A DNA stretch of 64,000 nt from positions 1,116,001 through 1,180,000 of the forward strand of contig JAPMAC010000196.1 of the NCBI GenBank assembly GCA_028671895.1, in the 5' to 3' direction. This DNA comes from Oenanthe sinensis (lineage: Eukaryota > Streptophyta > Magnoliopsida > Apiales > Apiaceae). The position numbers and the translations under genes were made by a program. The notes beneath the pieces are model-generated. The model made no database searches and was not told the DNA's origin. It saw nothing but the letters and a program-made list of their open reading frames with translations. Shown here piece by piece: positions 23,342 to 34,987 of this stretch; position 1 is the first letter of the stretch; each line of letters begins with the position of its first letter.

Positions 23342-24520
23342 TGTTATTCGCCCTTAAGTACACTAAGTTTGGAGAAGGGGGGGTTGAATACAAACTTAAG
23401 AATTAATTCAATTTCTTGCGGAAATAAGTTTGTACAAAGAGAGTGTTTAATTAAGATTGATGTAACTAAGAACTGGATAACTAAAGTGTTGATAACAGAA
23501 ACAACAAGATTAAAAATTACTAGTGGATTGTTTTTCCACTAGTGAGTTTTTGCTTTCAATTGATCTTAGTAAAAATACTAAGCTGCGTACAAAGTTGAAT
23601 GTAGAATTTAGAAAAGCATTACAAGTTCTGCCTGATTTTCTACTTTGCTTTTCTTGAGTTCTAAAACAAAAACTCCTTCTTCTTTGCTACTGTGTTTTTG
23701 CTTTTTATAAACAAAAACTACTCCTCTAGTTTTCTATCGACTGATAACAATATAATATTACAATTTATACTGTTTACATAAAAATAGAAACTAGCTCCTT
23801 TTCACAGCTTTCCTTGTAGAACTAACTAGCTCTGGAAGTGTCTTTTGTCTTAAGATATTCCTTGGATGCTGTGTTGCCTAGAAAGTCTTCACAGTCCTGA
23901 CAGGACTGTCTTCCAATGATTCAGTTTCTGCACTGTTCCCGTGATATCTGGCTTTTAGCTAAATAGGGAAACTTTAATCAACTGATAAATGCTGTTAAAC
24001 TTATCAGTTGATTCACCTTTGCTTATCCATCGATGGATAGGATATCTGTTGATCAGTTGATGTGTCGATGGATAATTGAGCTATCCATCGACTCCTTATC
24101 CATTGACGATTCTTTATCCGTTGACTGTAATTATCCATTGATAGCTTTCATCCGTTGAGTAGTGTCTTCATCCATCGACTTCAACATCAGTTGATCACTT
24201 CACTTGTGAGAATTCTGACTTAGAATATTTACAATTGATCAGCCATTCTTCACATCTGTTGAGAAGCTAGAAATTGAAGTCAATAACATCAGTTGACTAC
24301 ATCATTGCATCCATCGAGGTAATACAATCAATTGATAGTAAAACATAAATCAATGCTACAATCCAGTTTATCAGTTGAGAAACAAGTTTCAACTGATAAC
24401 TGGTTTCCTAATCAATGGATATTTATAAGTCATATCCATTGATCAGTTACAGAAAATAATTTTGAGTCCCTATTGAAATTCTAAGTAATTTGTTATCATC
24501 AAAACTCATAATTCCTAACA
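23342..24520 (-). repeat. 3' LTR of SIRE-2
   Basis: On the minus strand it starts TGTTAGGAATTATG and ends GGGCGAATAACA, 1179 bp. U3 (about 23940-24470) is dense in variants of ATCCATCGAT, ATCAACTGATA and CAATTGAT. The C-rich box near its end is ATTCAACCCCCCCTTCT. Confidence 0.92.
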
Positions 24521-24534
24521 ATCTCCCCCTATTT
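24521..24534 (-). other. Polypurine tract of SIRE-2
   Basis: Minus strand AAATAGGGGGAGAT ends directly at the 3' LTR. It is identical in core to those of SIRE-1 and SIRE-3. Confidence 0.88.
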
Positions 24535-24700
24535 ATGAATATTTAAAATATGCATAAATTTTCTGTTGATGATAACAAAACTCCTGAACATTTTCATTCT
24601 TAGCAAGAATTACAATATTGATAAGTAAAGTTTTAGACAGAGTAATCAGATACCAGACAGGGATGAATTCTGATAATTTTAATGATTGAGGTTGAATCTC

Positions 24701-27700
24701 CTATCTTCTCCTTCTTCCCCTTGACTCATTCATCTTGTCTTCATTCTCCTTCATCTTCCTGTAGAGGGTTCCCTTCAATATCTTCTCATCTTCAATCCTG
24801 TAGTCCAGTTGACTTGCCAGATGATTTAATTCCAGATTTGGAAGTTTGTCTATTTCTTGACAAATATCAATGCATTTTTCTCTGCCTTCCCTGTCCTTGT
24901 ATATCATCAAGTAGAAGGGCTCATGAAGCACTTTTCTTCCTTCAGGATTCCAGATCTTTATTCTGTCATCCCTTTCTTCTTGAACATGTGCCTCCCTTAT
25001 CTTCTTCATTCTTTCAAGGATGGCCTTTCCTAGCTCTTCAGTTAGATAATACTTCCTGTTGAGCATAGTGTAGATCTTCCTCAAGATGCCATATCCTTGA
25101 TCCAAAACTTGGTTGAATGTGAAGGTTAAGTGTGATCCATCTTCATACTCAATGTGAAGAAGATCAACATCTTTCTTCCTTTGCCCTTTTGCTGCAATCA
25201 TTCCCTCAGCTTTGATTGGCACAAAGTTTTCAGATTTGTGTTTGAACACCTCTATTTCTTTGGCTTGATTACTCCCAGAAGCTTGACCTTCAGTCTTGAC
25301 TTGTTTTGGCTTCTTCTCCTTGTCTTCATCAGCTAATGGTCTTTTAACTCCAGATAATTTTGGTGCATCTTTGGGCTTGTTTGCTCTTTGCTTCATCCTT
25401 GGCCTCCTTTCACCTTCTTTTCTTCTGGCTTCTCTTATTAGCCTATCCTCTTCATCATATTCCCTTTGCAATTGAATGGCTAATTCTTCTTGTCTTCTTT
25501 CTTGTTGCTCCTTTTCTTTTATGCCAACTACTATGGCTTTGCTCAACAATTTTTCACTTTCCCCTCCACCTGTGACAGCTTTCTTTTTATCATCTTCAAT
25601 TAGCTTTCCCTTTCCTTTCCTGTCACCAGGTTGTGAGCTACTGGTACTTGTTTCCTTGAATTTGCTAGCAATTGCATCAAATTTCCTTACTATATCTTGA
25701 GCCAACTCCTTCTTGTGATCTGTAGACTTTACCACAGCTTCAGTACCACTTGCTTTCTCCAATGCATCAGCTTCTTGCTTCTCCCCCTTTTTGTTATCAG
25801 CAACTGGCACTTGTGCTACTGACTGAGAGAGTATGGGAGTCTCTAAGAGTTTACCCAGAAGATTGATTTGAGTGACTTGATTCTTCAAAATTTGCTGCAT
25901 GCTAAGTTCCATGGAGGTTACTCTTTTCTCCAATTCCATTACCTTGTCCTTTGCTGAAAACTCAGTGTCCAACCTTTGCTTGATTCTAGTCAGCATTGTG
26001 AGGTTGAGTCTAGAGTCAATGGTGGTGTCAAAATGCATCCTTGAGTTGTCAATGTCTTCTCTTATTTTCTTCAATTCATACTTGGAGCTTGTGACATGCA
26101 TTTTCTGGATCTTCAAATTATCCCTGTAAAAGTTCAGAATTCTCCTGTGCAGGGGATCCACCACATCTACTTCAGCCATGGACCTTCTGTAAAGAGAAAT
26201 AATGGCCCTTTCTGTTTCAGCCAAATTAGTTTCATCACTAGCCACTTGTGGATCTAGAAGGTCATCATCAGAATGTTCATCAAAATCTTCAGGATTCATG
26301 TGGGATATATCATCAGGTTGACTGGCCAAAAACTCTTTCCCACTCCTGAATTGCTCTTCTGTCTGCACTAAACCCAGCATTTGCTCAGCTATTTGATTAG
26401 ATGCTGCTGCTAGTTCCTGATAATGAGGATCTTCATGTTGAAAGGTTGAAGCATCAAGATTTACAGCAATTTCATCCTCCACCTCCAAGTTGACTTCTGC
26501 ACCTCCTGCAGGGACTTCATAGTCTACAGCTCCCCCTGACTCCAGCCCCAACTTCTGGGTGAGTCCTGCTTCAATCTGCTCAGTTTTAGAAGTTGATGCT
26601 TCATGAGATGGTGAAATTGGTTTCTCTCTATTCTTTTCTCTCTCACTCTCTTCTCTCTTTTCTTGCATCAGGATCTCATCCTGGATTCTCACCTCTCCCT
26701 TACTTTCCTCTCCTTTTTCATCACCTGCTAAGGTGGGACTCTCTTTTCTCACACCCTCTCCTTTTGCCACCTTAGAAGAATTTGAGGGCCCCTCAGTCAC
26801 ACACTCTCCTTTTGCCAAGGTATGCAAACCTTGCCTCTCACACACCTCACCCACTCCACTCAATCCTAATAGGGTATTGGCCACTTGAAGTGTTTCAATG
26901 GATGATTCATGAATTGACATTAAGGGATCAATCGATGGATAAGAAGTATCCATCGATGGATGAATATCCGTTGATGGGAGCTCGTCGATGGATGTAAGGA
27001 TATCCATCGATGATAGTGAACTAGTCAATGGATGTTGGAAGTTATCAGTTGATTGCATAATATCCATTGACTGGAGAGAACTAACAGTATTTGCCTGATC
27101 AGCCAAGGTGTTAACCTTATTTGGTGATGCAGGTGAGAGTGTTGGCTCCACCCTGAGTTGCAAAGAGGGTGAATTTGAAACAATGAAGTTGTCAATCAAC
27201 ACTGTTTCTGAAGAAATAGTTTTTGAGGGAGATTGAGAAGAAAATTCAGATAAAGAATGGGGCTGTGCCTCAGGAAGATTCTGAGACACATCAAAAGAAG
27301 AAACGGAAGGCTCCACCAAATTTTCATTTGGCTTTGCAAGTGTGTGTGTGCCCTGTGCAGTATTTGTAACCTTCTTTCTTCTTTTGTATGGTTGTATTAT
27401 TTGGTGACCCTTATCCCCATCTGATGGTCCTGGTTGAGACCTCTTTTCAATAGTTACATCTTTTTGAGAAGATGCAACTAGGGATGTGTTCAAGTCCTTT
27501 ACTACAGCCTCAATCTGTTGGGAGATTGGACTGGAGGCTGGCTGGTTCCTCTCAATCTCACTCTCCTTATCCTTCTGGCTTTCTTGATGTTGGCCAGTTC
27601 CCTCACCCTTATCAACCACCTTCACTCTCCCCTCAGTGATTTTTCTTTTCTTAATTCTTACAACAGTAGTCTTTTGAGAAACTACTGAGGTGGTTTGATT

Positions 27701-28612
27701 AGACTTGGGTTTTGAAGGTTGTGCAACTTGGGTAGGAGGAATGGGGGCATTTCCATCTCCCTCCATTGTTGCAGAAGGCAAAGAAATTTGAGATTTTGAA
27801 GAAGAATGTAAAAGATTGAGATTTTGAAGATATACCTGCACAAGAGGAGGATAAATGAGGCACAACTTAGGGTGTAAGTTGATTCTCACAAGATCCTTGA
27901 AGACCCTCTTGTTTTGCATCCATGGCTCCAAGGACTCCATATCTGCACTTATTTCATATTCTCCAACAGAGGCATTAATAATCATCATGAAAAATCTTGC
28001 AAAGTAGATATTATGTTTCCTAGATGACTTGGGTCCTAATTTGGCAGTCAATTCATTTAGGAGTAATGTGCCAAAATCAAAATATTTATCAAATAGGACA
28101 GAATAAGCAATTTCTTGCATACTTATTGTAATTGCATCAAAATTACTTATTTTTCCAGAAAATACTTTAATTATGGCATCAAAGAAATAACTCCATTCTT
28201 TTCTAAGATTCTTCCTAACAACTTCTCCTAATCCAGTTTCAGCATTTGCATAATTAACGGATTATAACATGTCCCTAATTTCTTCTTCAGTTGGGGGCTT
28301 ATCACAATTATTTGCAGGCAATCCTAAACATTCAGATAATGAAGTACTATTTATTGTATAGGTATTACCTTTGCAAGAATAAGAAATTACCTTCCCATCT
28401 GATGAAATCTCTGCAGAGGTCCATAGTTCTTCAACAAAGGAACACACGATTGTTGGTGCTTCACTGAGAGCTTTGGAAACTTTGCAATCTCCTAGGAATC
28501 GCATCAATGGATGAAAGTCCACATGAGCATCATTCACCGTTAGACATGCTGTGAAGTTGTTCTGTTCATAGGTGAACCCAGTGGAAGAGACGATCTTCTT
28601 TTGTGGTGCCAT
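24701..28612 (-). pseudogene. SIRE-2 ORF3, one nonsense codon
   Basis: One frame of about 1300 codons starts at 28612 (MAPQKK...) and ends at 24701, with a single TAA at 28262-28264 after codon 116. After it the frame reads straight on. Residues 1-280 form a globular domain that aligns with the start of SIRE-3 ORF3 (LRKEWSYFFDAI here, LRKEWSFFFDQI there). A long Ser/Thr/Pro/Glu-rich linker follows, with repeats of SMD/SID/STD (26880-27080), then coiled-coil segments, then a C-terminal domain with LNRKYYL and IDICQEIDK. I see no signal peptide or membrane helix. The conserved halves of the protein in three copies suggest selection for a role in the element's life cycle, but I know of no function. 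Confidence 0.8.
25780..25798 (-). other. Internal polypurine-tract-like block in SIRE-2 ORF3
   Basis: Minus strand AACAAAAAGGGGGAGAAG encodes NKKGEK. The same block sits at the same point of ORF3 in SIRE-1 (728-750) and SIRE-3 (49411-49429), although the flanking sequence has diverged. Confidence 0.55.
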
Positions 28613-29142
28613 TCTTTCAGTTGATATTCAAGAAATTAAAGTGAACTTGAAAGAATTTGTGAGAGCTCGTGAGAATTAGATAAAATTAGCTTGAGAGAGA
28701 GACAGAGTTGAATAGTTTAAAAACAATAGCAGGTAAGAATGAATTTTTAATTGTAGCTGCTATTTATATTTTCTAGTATTAAAAAGACTTGAAATGACTT
28801 TTTAATTAGTAGATAACCGTTGATGTATAAAAGACTGTAGTTTATTACCCTTGATGGTAATTCTCCAACGGCTATAATCTGATCAACGGATGAATAAAAC
28901 TGTAGAAATTCTATTACTATCGACGGATAAAAATAGAGAATTAATCATTTATCGATCGATCACTAACTACCAAGATAATTAACTGTCGATAGATAAATAT
29001 CCATCGATAGGAATAACATTTATCTGTTGATCAAATAGGATGGGATTTATCCGTCGATAAACAATTACTTAGGTAATTATCTGTCGATAGATAAATATCC
29101 ATTGATAATTGTGAACAATGGCTGCAAAACTTGACAGACATT
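28613..29142 (-). other. pol-ORF3 spacer of SIRE-2, rich in the family motif
   Basis: About 530 bp without an ORF. It is studded with ATCGATAG, ATCCATCGATAG, ATCCGTCGATAA and ATCTGTTGATC, the same motif family as in the LTR. It should include the 5' untranslated part of any separate ORF3 transcript; I cannot identify a promoter or splice site with confidence. Confidence 0.6.
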
Positions 29143-32100
29143 TTAAGCATGAGCATAATTAAGCATACCTAACTCACAGACTAATCTATTAAAAGTAGAT
29201 TCATCTAGAGGTTTGGTAAATATGTCTGCAAGTTGTTGTTCACTAGGGACAAAATGTAATTCAACTGTACCATTCATTACATGTTCCCTAATGAAATGAT
29301 ACCTTATGTCAATGTGTTTAGTTCTGGAATGTTGCACAGGATTTTCTGTTATTGCAATGGCACTTGTATTGTCACAGAAGATGGGAATTTTGTTCAAGTT
29401 GAACCCATAGTCAAATAGTTAATTCCTCATCCATAAAATTTGTGCACAGCAACTTCCAGCAGCAATGTACTCAGCTTCTGCAGTTGAAGTTGATACTGAG
29501 TGTTGCTTTTTGCTAAACCATGACACAAGTTTATTTCCCAGAAATTGACAGGTGCCTGTAGTACTTTTCCTGTCTATTTTGCAACCTGCATAATCAGCAT
29601 CTGAGTAGCCTATTAGATTGAAACCAGAATCTCTAGGATACCAAATACCTAAATTTGATGTACCCTTAAGATATCTGAAAATTCTTTTAATAGCTACTAA
29701 ATGAGATTCTCTAGGATCAGCCTGAAATCTAGCACATAAGCATGTAGAGAACATTATATCTGGCCTACTAGCAGTTAAATATAAAAGTGAGCCTACCATG
29801 CCTCTATAACTTGAAATATCCACCTTAGCTTCTTTGGTATTTAATTCAAGTTTAGTGGCAGTGGCCATGGGAGTTTTTGCAGAAGAACATTCACTTAACT
29901 CAAATTTCTTTAACAAATCATGAATGTACTTTGTTTGATTTATAAAAATACCATCCTTAACCTGTTTGACTTGTAACCCAAGAAAGTAGGTAAGCTCTCC
30001 CATCATGCTCATTTCATATTTACTCTGCATTAGTTTGGCAAACTTCTTGCAAAGTTCCTCATTTGTTGATCCAAAAATAATGTCATCTACATAAATTTGT
30101 ACAAGAATGATAGAGCCATTAACATGTCTACTGAATAGAGTTTTATCAACAGTACCTCTTGTGAAATGATTCTCAATGAGAAACTGAGATAGAGTGTCAT
30201 ACCAGGCCCTTGGTGCTTGCTTCAAGCCATAAAGTGCTTTGAGTAAAAAGTAGACAGAGTTAGGAAATTTTAGATCTTCAAAGCCAGGAGGTTGTTCCAC
30301 ATAGACTTCCTCTTCTAGTACTCCATTCAAAAATGCACTTTTCACATCCATCTGGTAGACTTTGAAATTAGCATGTGCAGCATAGGCCAGAAAGATTCTA
30401 ATTGCTTCTAACCTTGTAACTGGTGCAAAAGTTTCATCAAAATCAATTCCTTCTTCTTGTGAATAACCCTTTGCTACAAGCCTTGCTTTATTCCTAGTCA
30501 CAATACCAGTTTCATCCATTTTGTTTCTGAATACCCATTTTGTACCAATTACTGATCTGTCTTTTAGTCTGGGCACCAGCTTCCATACTTTATTTCTTTC
30601 AAATTGATTCAGTTCTTCTTGCATAGCCAAAACCCAATCAGGATCCATGAGAGCCTCTTCAATTCTTTTGGGTTCTTCTTGAGATAGAAAACTGCTATAC
30701 AGACACTCATTTTGAGTAGCACTTCTTGTCTTGACACCATCTTCTGCATTTCCAATAATTAGTTCAAATGGATGGCTTCTTGTCCATTTTCTTTGAGGAT
30801 ACAAATTTTGCCTTGATGATGAAGCTTCATGATCATTTGTATTGAACTCAAAGTGATCTGAATTTGTAGAATGATTCTGAAACCCTCCCCCTGAAGTGGA
30901 TACCCTTGATGTAGATTGTTGATTATCCGTTGAGGAGTTATCAGTTGATGCATTATCAGTTGATGGATTTCTGTCAACTGATAAATTATTCATTGATGCA
31001 GTAACATCAACTGATATTGGGTTTCTGAACACTTGAGGTTTTATAATTTCTGCCTCTTCATCGTCATTTACATCATTTGATTCATTCTCAAAATGCAGTG
31101 TGTCATGATTTCCTTCATCAAACAAGCCTTGAATCTTTTTATCATCAAATACTACATGTACAGATTCCATAACAATGTGTAGTCTGAGATTGTAGATTCT
31201 ATAGGCTACACCTGATAGTGCATACCCAACAAATATAGCTTCATCAGCCTTGGCTTCAAATTTTCCTAGATTTTCACCTTGATTTCTTAGTACATAGCAC
31301 TTGCAGCCAAAGACATGAAGAAATCCCACCTTTGGCTTTTTGTCTTTCTTGATCAATTGATAAGGAGTCTTCCCTTGAGCTTTATTTACTAGGGAGATGT
31401 TTTGAGTAAAACATGCTGTGTTTATGGCCTCAGCCCAGAAGTATGTTGGGAGTTTGGCATCTTCCAACATGGTTCTAGCAGCTTCAATCAATGTCCTATT
31501 TTTCCTTTCAACTACCCCATTTTGTTGAGGTGTTCTGGGTGCAGAGAATGTGTGTATGATTCCTTTTGATTCCATGAACTCTTTCATTGTGGAATTTTTG
31601 AATTCTGTTCCATTGTCACTCCTTATCTTCTTTACATCCAATTCAAGATTTTTCTCATTTTCTCTTATGTGCTTGATGATGAGATGACTAGCTTCATCCT
31701 TTGAATGTAGAAAATAAGTCCATGAGAATCTTGAAAAATCATCCACAATGACTAGAGCATACTTCTTCTTTGCAATAGACATAATATTTACAGGACCAAA
31801 CAAATCCATATGTAATAACTCAAGTGGCTTTTCAATTGAAGATTCCAATTTCGACTTAAATGATGCCTTCCTCTGTTTTCCTTTCTGACAAGCATCACAA
31901 AGTCCATCCTTGACAAATTCCATTTGTGGTAAGCCTCTCACTTGATTTTTCTTAACCAAGAGATTCATGGCTTTGAAATTCAAGTGAGCTAATTTCTTAT
32001 GCCACAGCCAACTTTCATTTGTACTTGCCTTAGAGAGAAGACAAGTCATTGATTCTGCATTTGTTGAGTTGAAGTCAGCTATGTACACATTCCCTTTTCT

Positions 32101-32460
32101 ATTCCCAGTCATGACCAGGCTTCCATCTACCTTGTTGGAAATTATGCATGTTTCTGTTGTGAAACAGACTTTATTTCCATTGTCACATAGTTGACTTATG
32201 CTTAACAGGTTATGTCTTAAGCCATCAACTAATGCAACAGGTTCAATGATGACATTTTCTTTTGAAATCAAGCCATATCCCATGGTGTGCCCTTTGCTGT
32301 CATCTCCAAAAGTTACTCCAGGGCCAGCTTTCTCCTCAAACTTTGTGAGCAGGGATTTATCTCCAGTCATGTGTCTTGAACATCCACTGTCCAAGTACCA
32401 AATATTTCTTCTCTTTCCCTGCACACAGTCAAAACAAATCAAGTTGATTTTGGTACCCAA
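29143..32460 (-). pseudogene. pol: SIRE-2 pol, one nonsense codon in RNase H
   Basis: The frame runs 32460 to 29143 with a single TAA at 29419-29421. In SIRE-3 the same codon is Gln (MRNQLLDYG), so a CAA-to-TAA change is likely. Domains in order: protease DSG (YLDSGCSRHM, about 32375-32400); integrase zinc site (WHKKLAH, CDACQKGK), catalytic residues in HMDLFGP, VDDFSRF and VVERKNR; reverse transcriptase with YVDDIIFGS (about 30080-30105); RNase H with SDADYAG, AEAEYIA and, past the stop, CDNTSA. Pol is in the -1 frame relative to gag and overlaps its end by some tens of bases; no ATG begins it. A pyrimidine-rich stretch ending in GTGCAG lies at the boundary. The stop removes the last quarter of RNase H, so this copy is probably defective. 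Confidence 0.9.
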
Positions 32461-34928
32461 GTTGCCTTGGGTCCTTTCTTATTAGTTGTTATCTTTGGCT
32501 TGGTTTCCAATTTTTGTACCTTTGGTTTGGGTGGTTTTACTTCCACTTCAACCTTAGGTGTTGGTCTCCCTACCTCAGAATTCTCAGTGCTAATATTTGG
32601 AATGCTCATGCTTGCAGAGTTGAAAAAATTTGGTGCATGAAGACTGTTAAGCATATTCCATGGCATAGCAGGCATATTCATATTGGCAAATGCAAGATAT
32701 GGATTAAACATATAAGGCATTGATGCATACTGAGCATGAACAGCATGAGAATCAACTAAATGAGGAAAAACAGAACTGGTATGCATGTTGGGTATAGCAG
32801 GTACATTTGTTGCTGTAGGCATGGTGAGTTTACATTGCACAGATAAATGATTTTTACTACCACACTTAGCACATACTTTCCTAGGAGCATATTTGTCAGG
32901 TGTGTAGTTGTTGTGCTTGTTTATGCCTACTTTACCATTTCTATTTTTCTTCTTCTTTTCATTTGGCTGAATATTAGGTTCTATCTTTTCCAATTTCTCT
33001 TTCAACTGATTTTTAGATAAGAATCCTATATTAGCCTTTTCAACTTCGATTTTAGTTTCAGAGGAGCTACTTTCTTTGACAAATTTAATAGGTCTGTTAA
33101 ACTTAGTTTTAATATCACATTTCTTAGCAGTTGATGACTTCTCAATCGATGGATAATTATCCGTTGAAATAGCATTATCAATCGATGGATAATTCTTATC
33201 AGTTGATTCAGAGTTATCAATCGATTGCTTCTTTTCTAAAGATTGATCTTCATCAATGGCTATTTTCTCAAGAGTTTCAGACAACATGGTGAAAGAGTTT
33301 GTTCCATGAATGTCATTCATCTTCTTACTGGCTTTACTTGACCTGTTCCACTTGTCAATGGTTCTTAGTTCATCCTCTAATTTTTCTTTTAACTTCTCTA
33401 TTTCCTTTTTACTGTCAACTAGTTCATTTCTAGCATCTTTGTTTTCCATCTTGAGTCTGTCCAATTGCACTAGCTCACTCTCTAAGAAATTGTTTCTTTC
33501 AGTGAGAGTTTCTAATGTTAATTTGAGCCTAGTGTTCTCTTTGTTCAAAGACTTAAGAGTGACATGCAAATTATACAATTCATTAGACATTTCATTAATT
33601 GTAATATTGCATTCATCTTTGGACAACTCAGATAGATTTGTAGAAATTACCTGATTGCTAGATGAACTAGCTTCCTGGTCATCTTGATTGGCCATTAGTG
33701 CAAGATTGATGTGTTCTTCTTCTTCTTCAGAATCCTCCTCAGCAGCCCAGTCCTTTTCTTCTGTCACAAAAGCCTTCTCTCTTTGTTTGAGCAAGTCAAA
33801 GTACTTCTTCTTATAGTCAACACCATCACTAGACTTTGACCTCTTTTCAACTTTGGGCTTTCTGCATTCACTTGAAAAGTGACCAGCCAATCCACAGTTA
33901 AAGCATCTGAATTGAGTTCTGTCAACAAGATTTTTGCCTTGTTGAGTGTCTCTCCTGAACTGTGATCCAGGCCTTTGCATTGGATTCCTTTTGAACTTGA
34001 GTTTAGAAAATTTTCTTGATAGAAAAGCTAAATGCTCATCTATTTCATCCATTTCATCTTTGATGAGTGACTCATCACTATCACAAAGTTCTTTTCCTTT
34101 ACCAGTAGAAGATTCATCATATCTAACATAATTTGCACCATTGCCATGACCTTCTTTCTTCCCTTCTTTGAAATCAGCATCTTCATCTGTTTCTGCAACT
34201 TGCTTTTCCTTGACCATCAAAGCAATGGACTTTTCTCTCTTCTGACTTTTCTCAATTTCCTCATCTTGCTGTAGCTCCAACTCATAGGTTTTCAAGATGC
34301 CATACAGCTTGTCCAAGGTATAATCTTTAAAGTCAGGAGATTGCCTTATAGAGACAGTCATTGGTTTCCATTCTTTGGGTAGGGACCTCAAGAATTTGAG
34401 GTTGGTGTCCTCAACAGCATAAACTCTTCCATATAGTTTAAGCTCATTCAACAGCTTTTGAAACCTACTATATGTATCATTTATTGTTTCACCACCCTTG
34501 AAGTGAAAGGCCTCATACTTTTGAATCAAGAGTTGCATCTTGTTCTTTCTTACTTGCTCAGTACCTTCACAGAGGGTTTGAAGAGTGTCCCAGACTTCTT
34601 TGGAGGTTGTACAACTGATGACATTGTCAAACATGTCCTTGTCAAGACCATTAAACAAAATATTCATGGCCTTTTTGTCCTTGTGTACTTCCTTTTCATC
34701 TTCATCTGTATACTCACTCACAGATTTAGGAATGAGTTTGTCTGGTGCTTGAGTACCGTCTGCATTTACACTTGTAACTATTTTCATAGGCACATGTGGA
34801 CCTTTCTCTATGCAATGAACATAGGAAGGATCAATAGATAGCAGATGCAAGTGCATTTTTACTTTCCAGGGAAAATATTCATCTTTCTCTAAAACTGGAA
34901 TCTTAACTCCTGTTTCTCTTTGACCCAT
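32439..34928 (-). CDS. gag: SIRE-2 gag, intact
   Basis: The frame of 829 codons begins at 34928 (MGQRETGVK), 45 bp inside the primer site. An earlier ATG at 35039 lies within the LTR and gives unrelated residues, so I reject it. Residues 1-250 are a copia-type Gag domain (ending near LYGILKTYELELQQDEE). Two CCHC knuckles follow: CFNCGLAGHFSSEC (about residue 340) and CAKCGSKNHLSVQC (about residue 684), between them a long coiled coil and a linker with SID/STD repeats. It would form the particle and package RNA. At 829 residues it is long for copia Gag, as usual in Sireviruses. Confidence 0.9.
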   Translation of the reverse strand: MGQRETGVKIPVLEKDEYFPWKVKMHLHLLSIDPSYVHCIEKGPHVPMKIVTSVNADGTQAPDKLIPKSVSEYTDEDEKEVHKDKKAMNILFNGLDKDMFDNVISCTTSKEVWDTLQTLCEGTEQVRKNKMQLLIQKYEAFHFKGGETINDTYSRFQKLLNELKLYGRVYAVEDTNLKFLRSLPKEWKPMTVSIRQSPDFKDYTLDKLYGILKTYELELQQDEEIEKSQKREKSIALMVKEKQVAETDEDADFKEGKKEGHGNGANYVRYDESSTGKGKELCDSDESLIKDEMDEIDEHLAFLSRKFSKLKFKRNPMQRPGSQFRRDTQQGKNLVDRTQFRCFNCGLAGHFSSECRKPKVEKRSKSSDGVDYKKKYFDLLKQREKAFVTEEKDWAAEEDSEEEEEHINLALMANQDDQEASSSSNQVISTNLSELSKDECNITINEMSNELYNLHVTLKSLNKENTRLKLTLETLTERNNFLESELVQLDRLKMENKDARNELVDSKKEIEKLKEKLEDELRTIDKWNRSSKASKKMNDIHGTNSFTMLSETLEKIAIDEDQSLEKKQSIDNSESTDKNYPSIDNAISTDNYPSIEKSSTAKKCDIKTKFNRPIKFVKESSSSETKIEVEKANIGFLSKNQLKEKLEKIEPNIQPNEKKKKNRNGKVGINKHNNYTPDKYAPRKVCAKCGSKNHLSVQCKLTMPTATNVPAIPNMHTSSVFPHLVDSHAVHAQYASMPYMFNPYLAFANMNMPAMPWNMLNSLHAPNFFNSASMSIPNISTENSEVGRPTPKVEVEVKPPKPKVQKLETKPKITTNKKGPKATWVPKST

Positions 34929-34973
34929 TCTTGATGTACTTTTAGATCTTGACTTTCTGTTTGTTGAAAGCTT

Positions 34974-34985
34974 GCTCTGATACCA
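34974..34985 (-). other. Primer binding site of SIRE-2
   Basis: Minus strand TGGTATCAGAGC, exact complement of the 3' end of plant initiator Met tRNA, two bases inside the 5' LTR. Confidence 0.92.
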
Positions 34986-34987
34986 AT

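Noticed and set aside
24682..27000. Several open frames on the plus strand opposite SIRE-2 ORF3
   Set aside because: They are antisense shadows of a Ser/Glu/Lys-rich coding frame, with no recognisable domain.
29397..29421. Stop in SIRE-2 pol as programmed readthrough
   Set aside because: It lies inside RNase H, and SIRE-3 has Gln at the same place; a point mutation is simpler.
32439..32475. Programmed -1 frameshift site between gag and pol of SIRE-2
   Set aside because: The overlap was read codon by codon and no XXXYYYZ heptamer in the gag frame was found.
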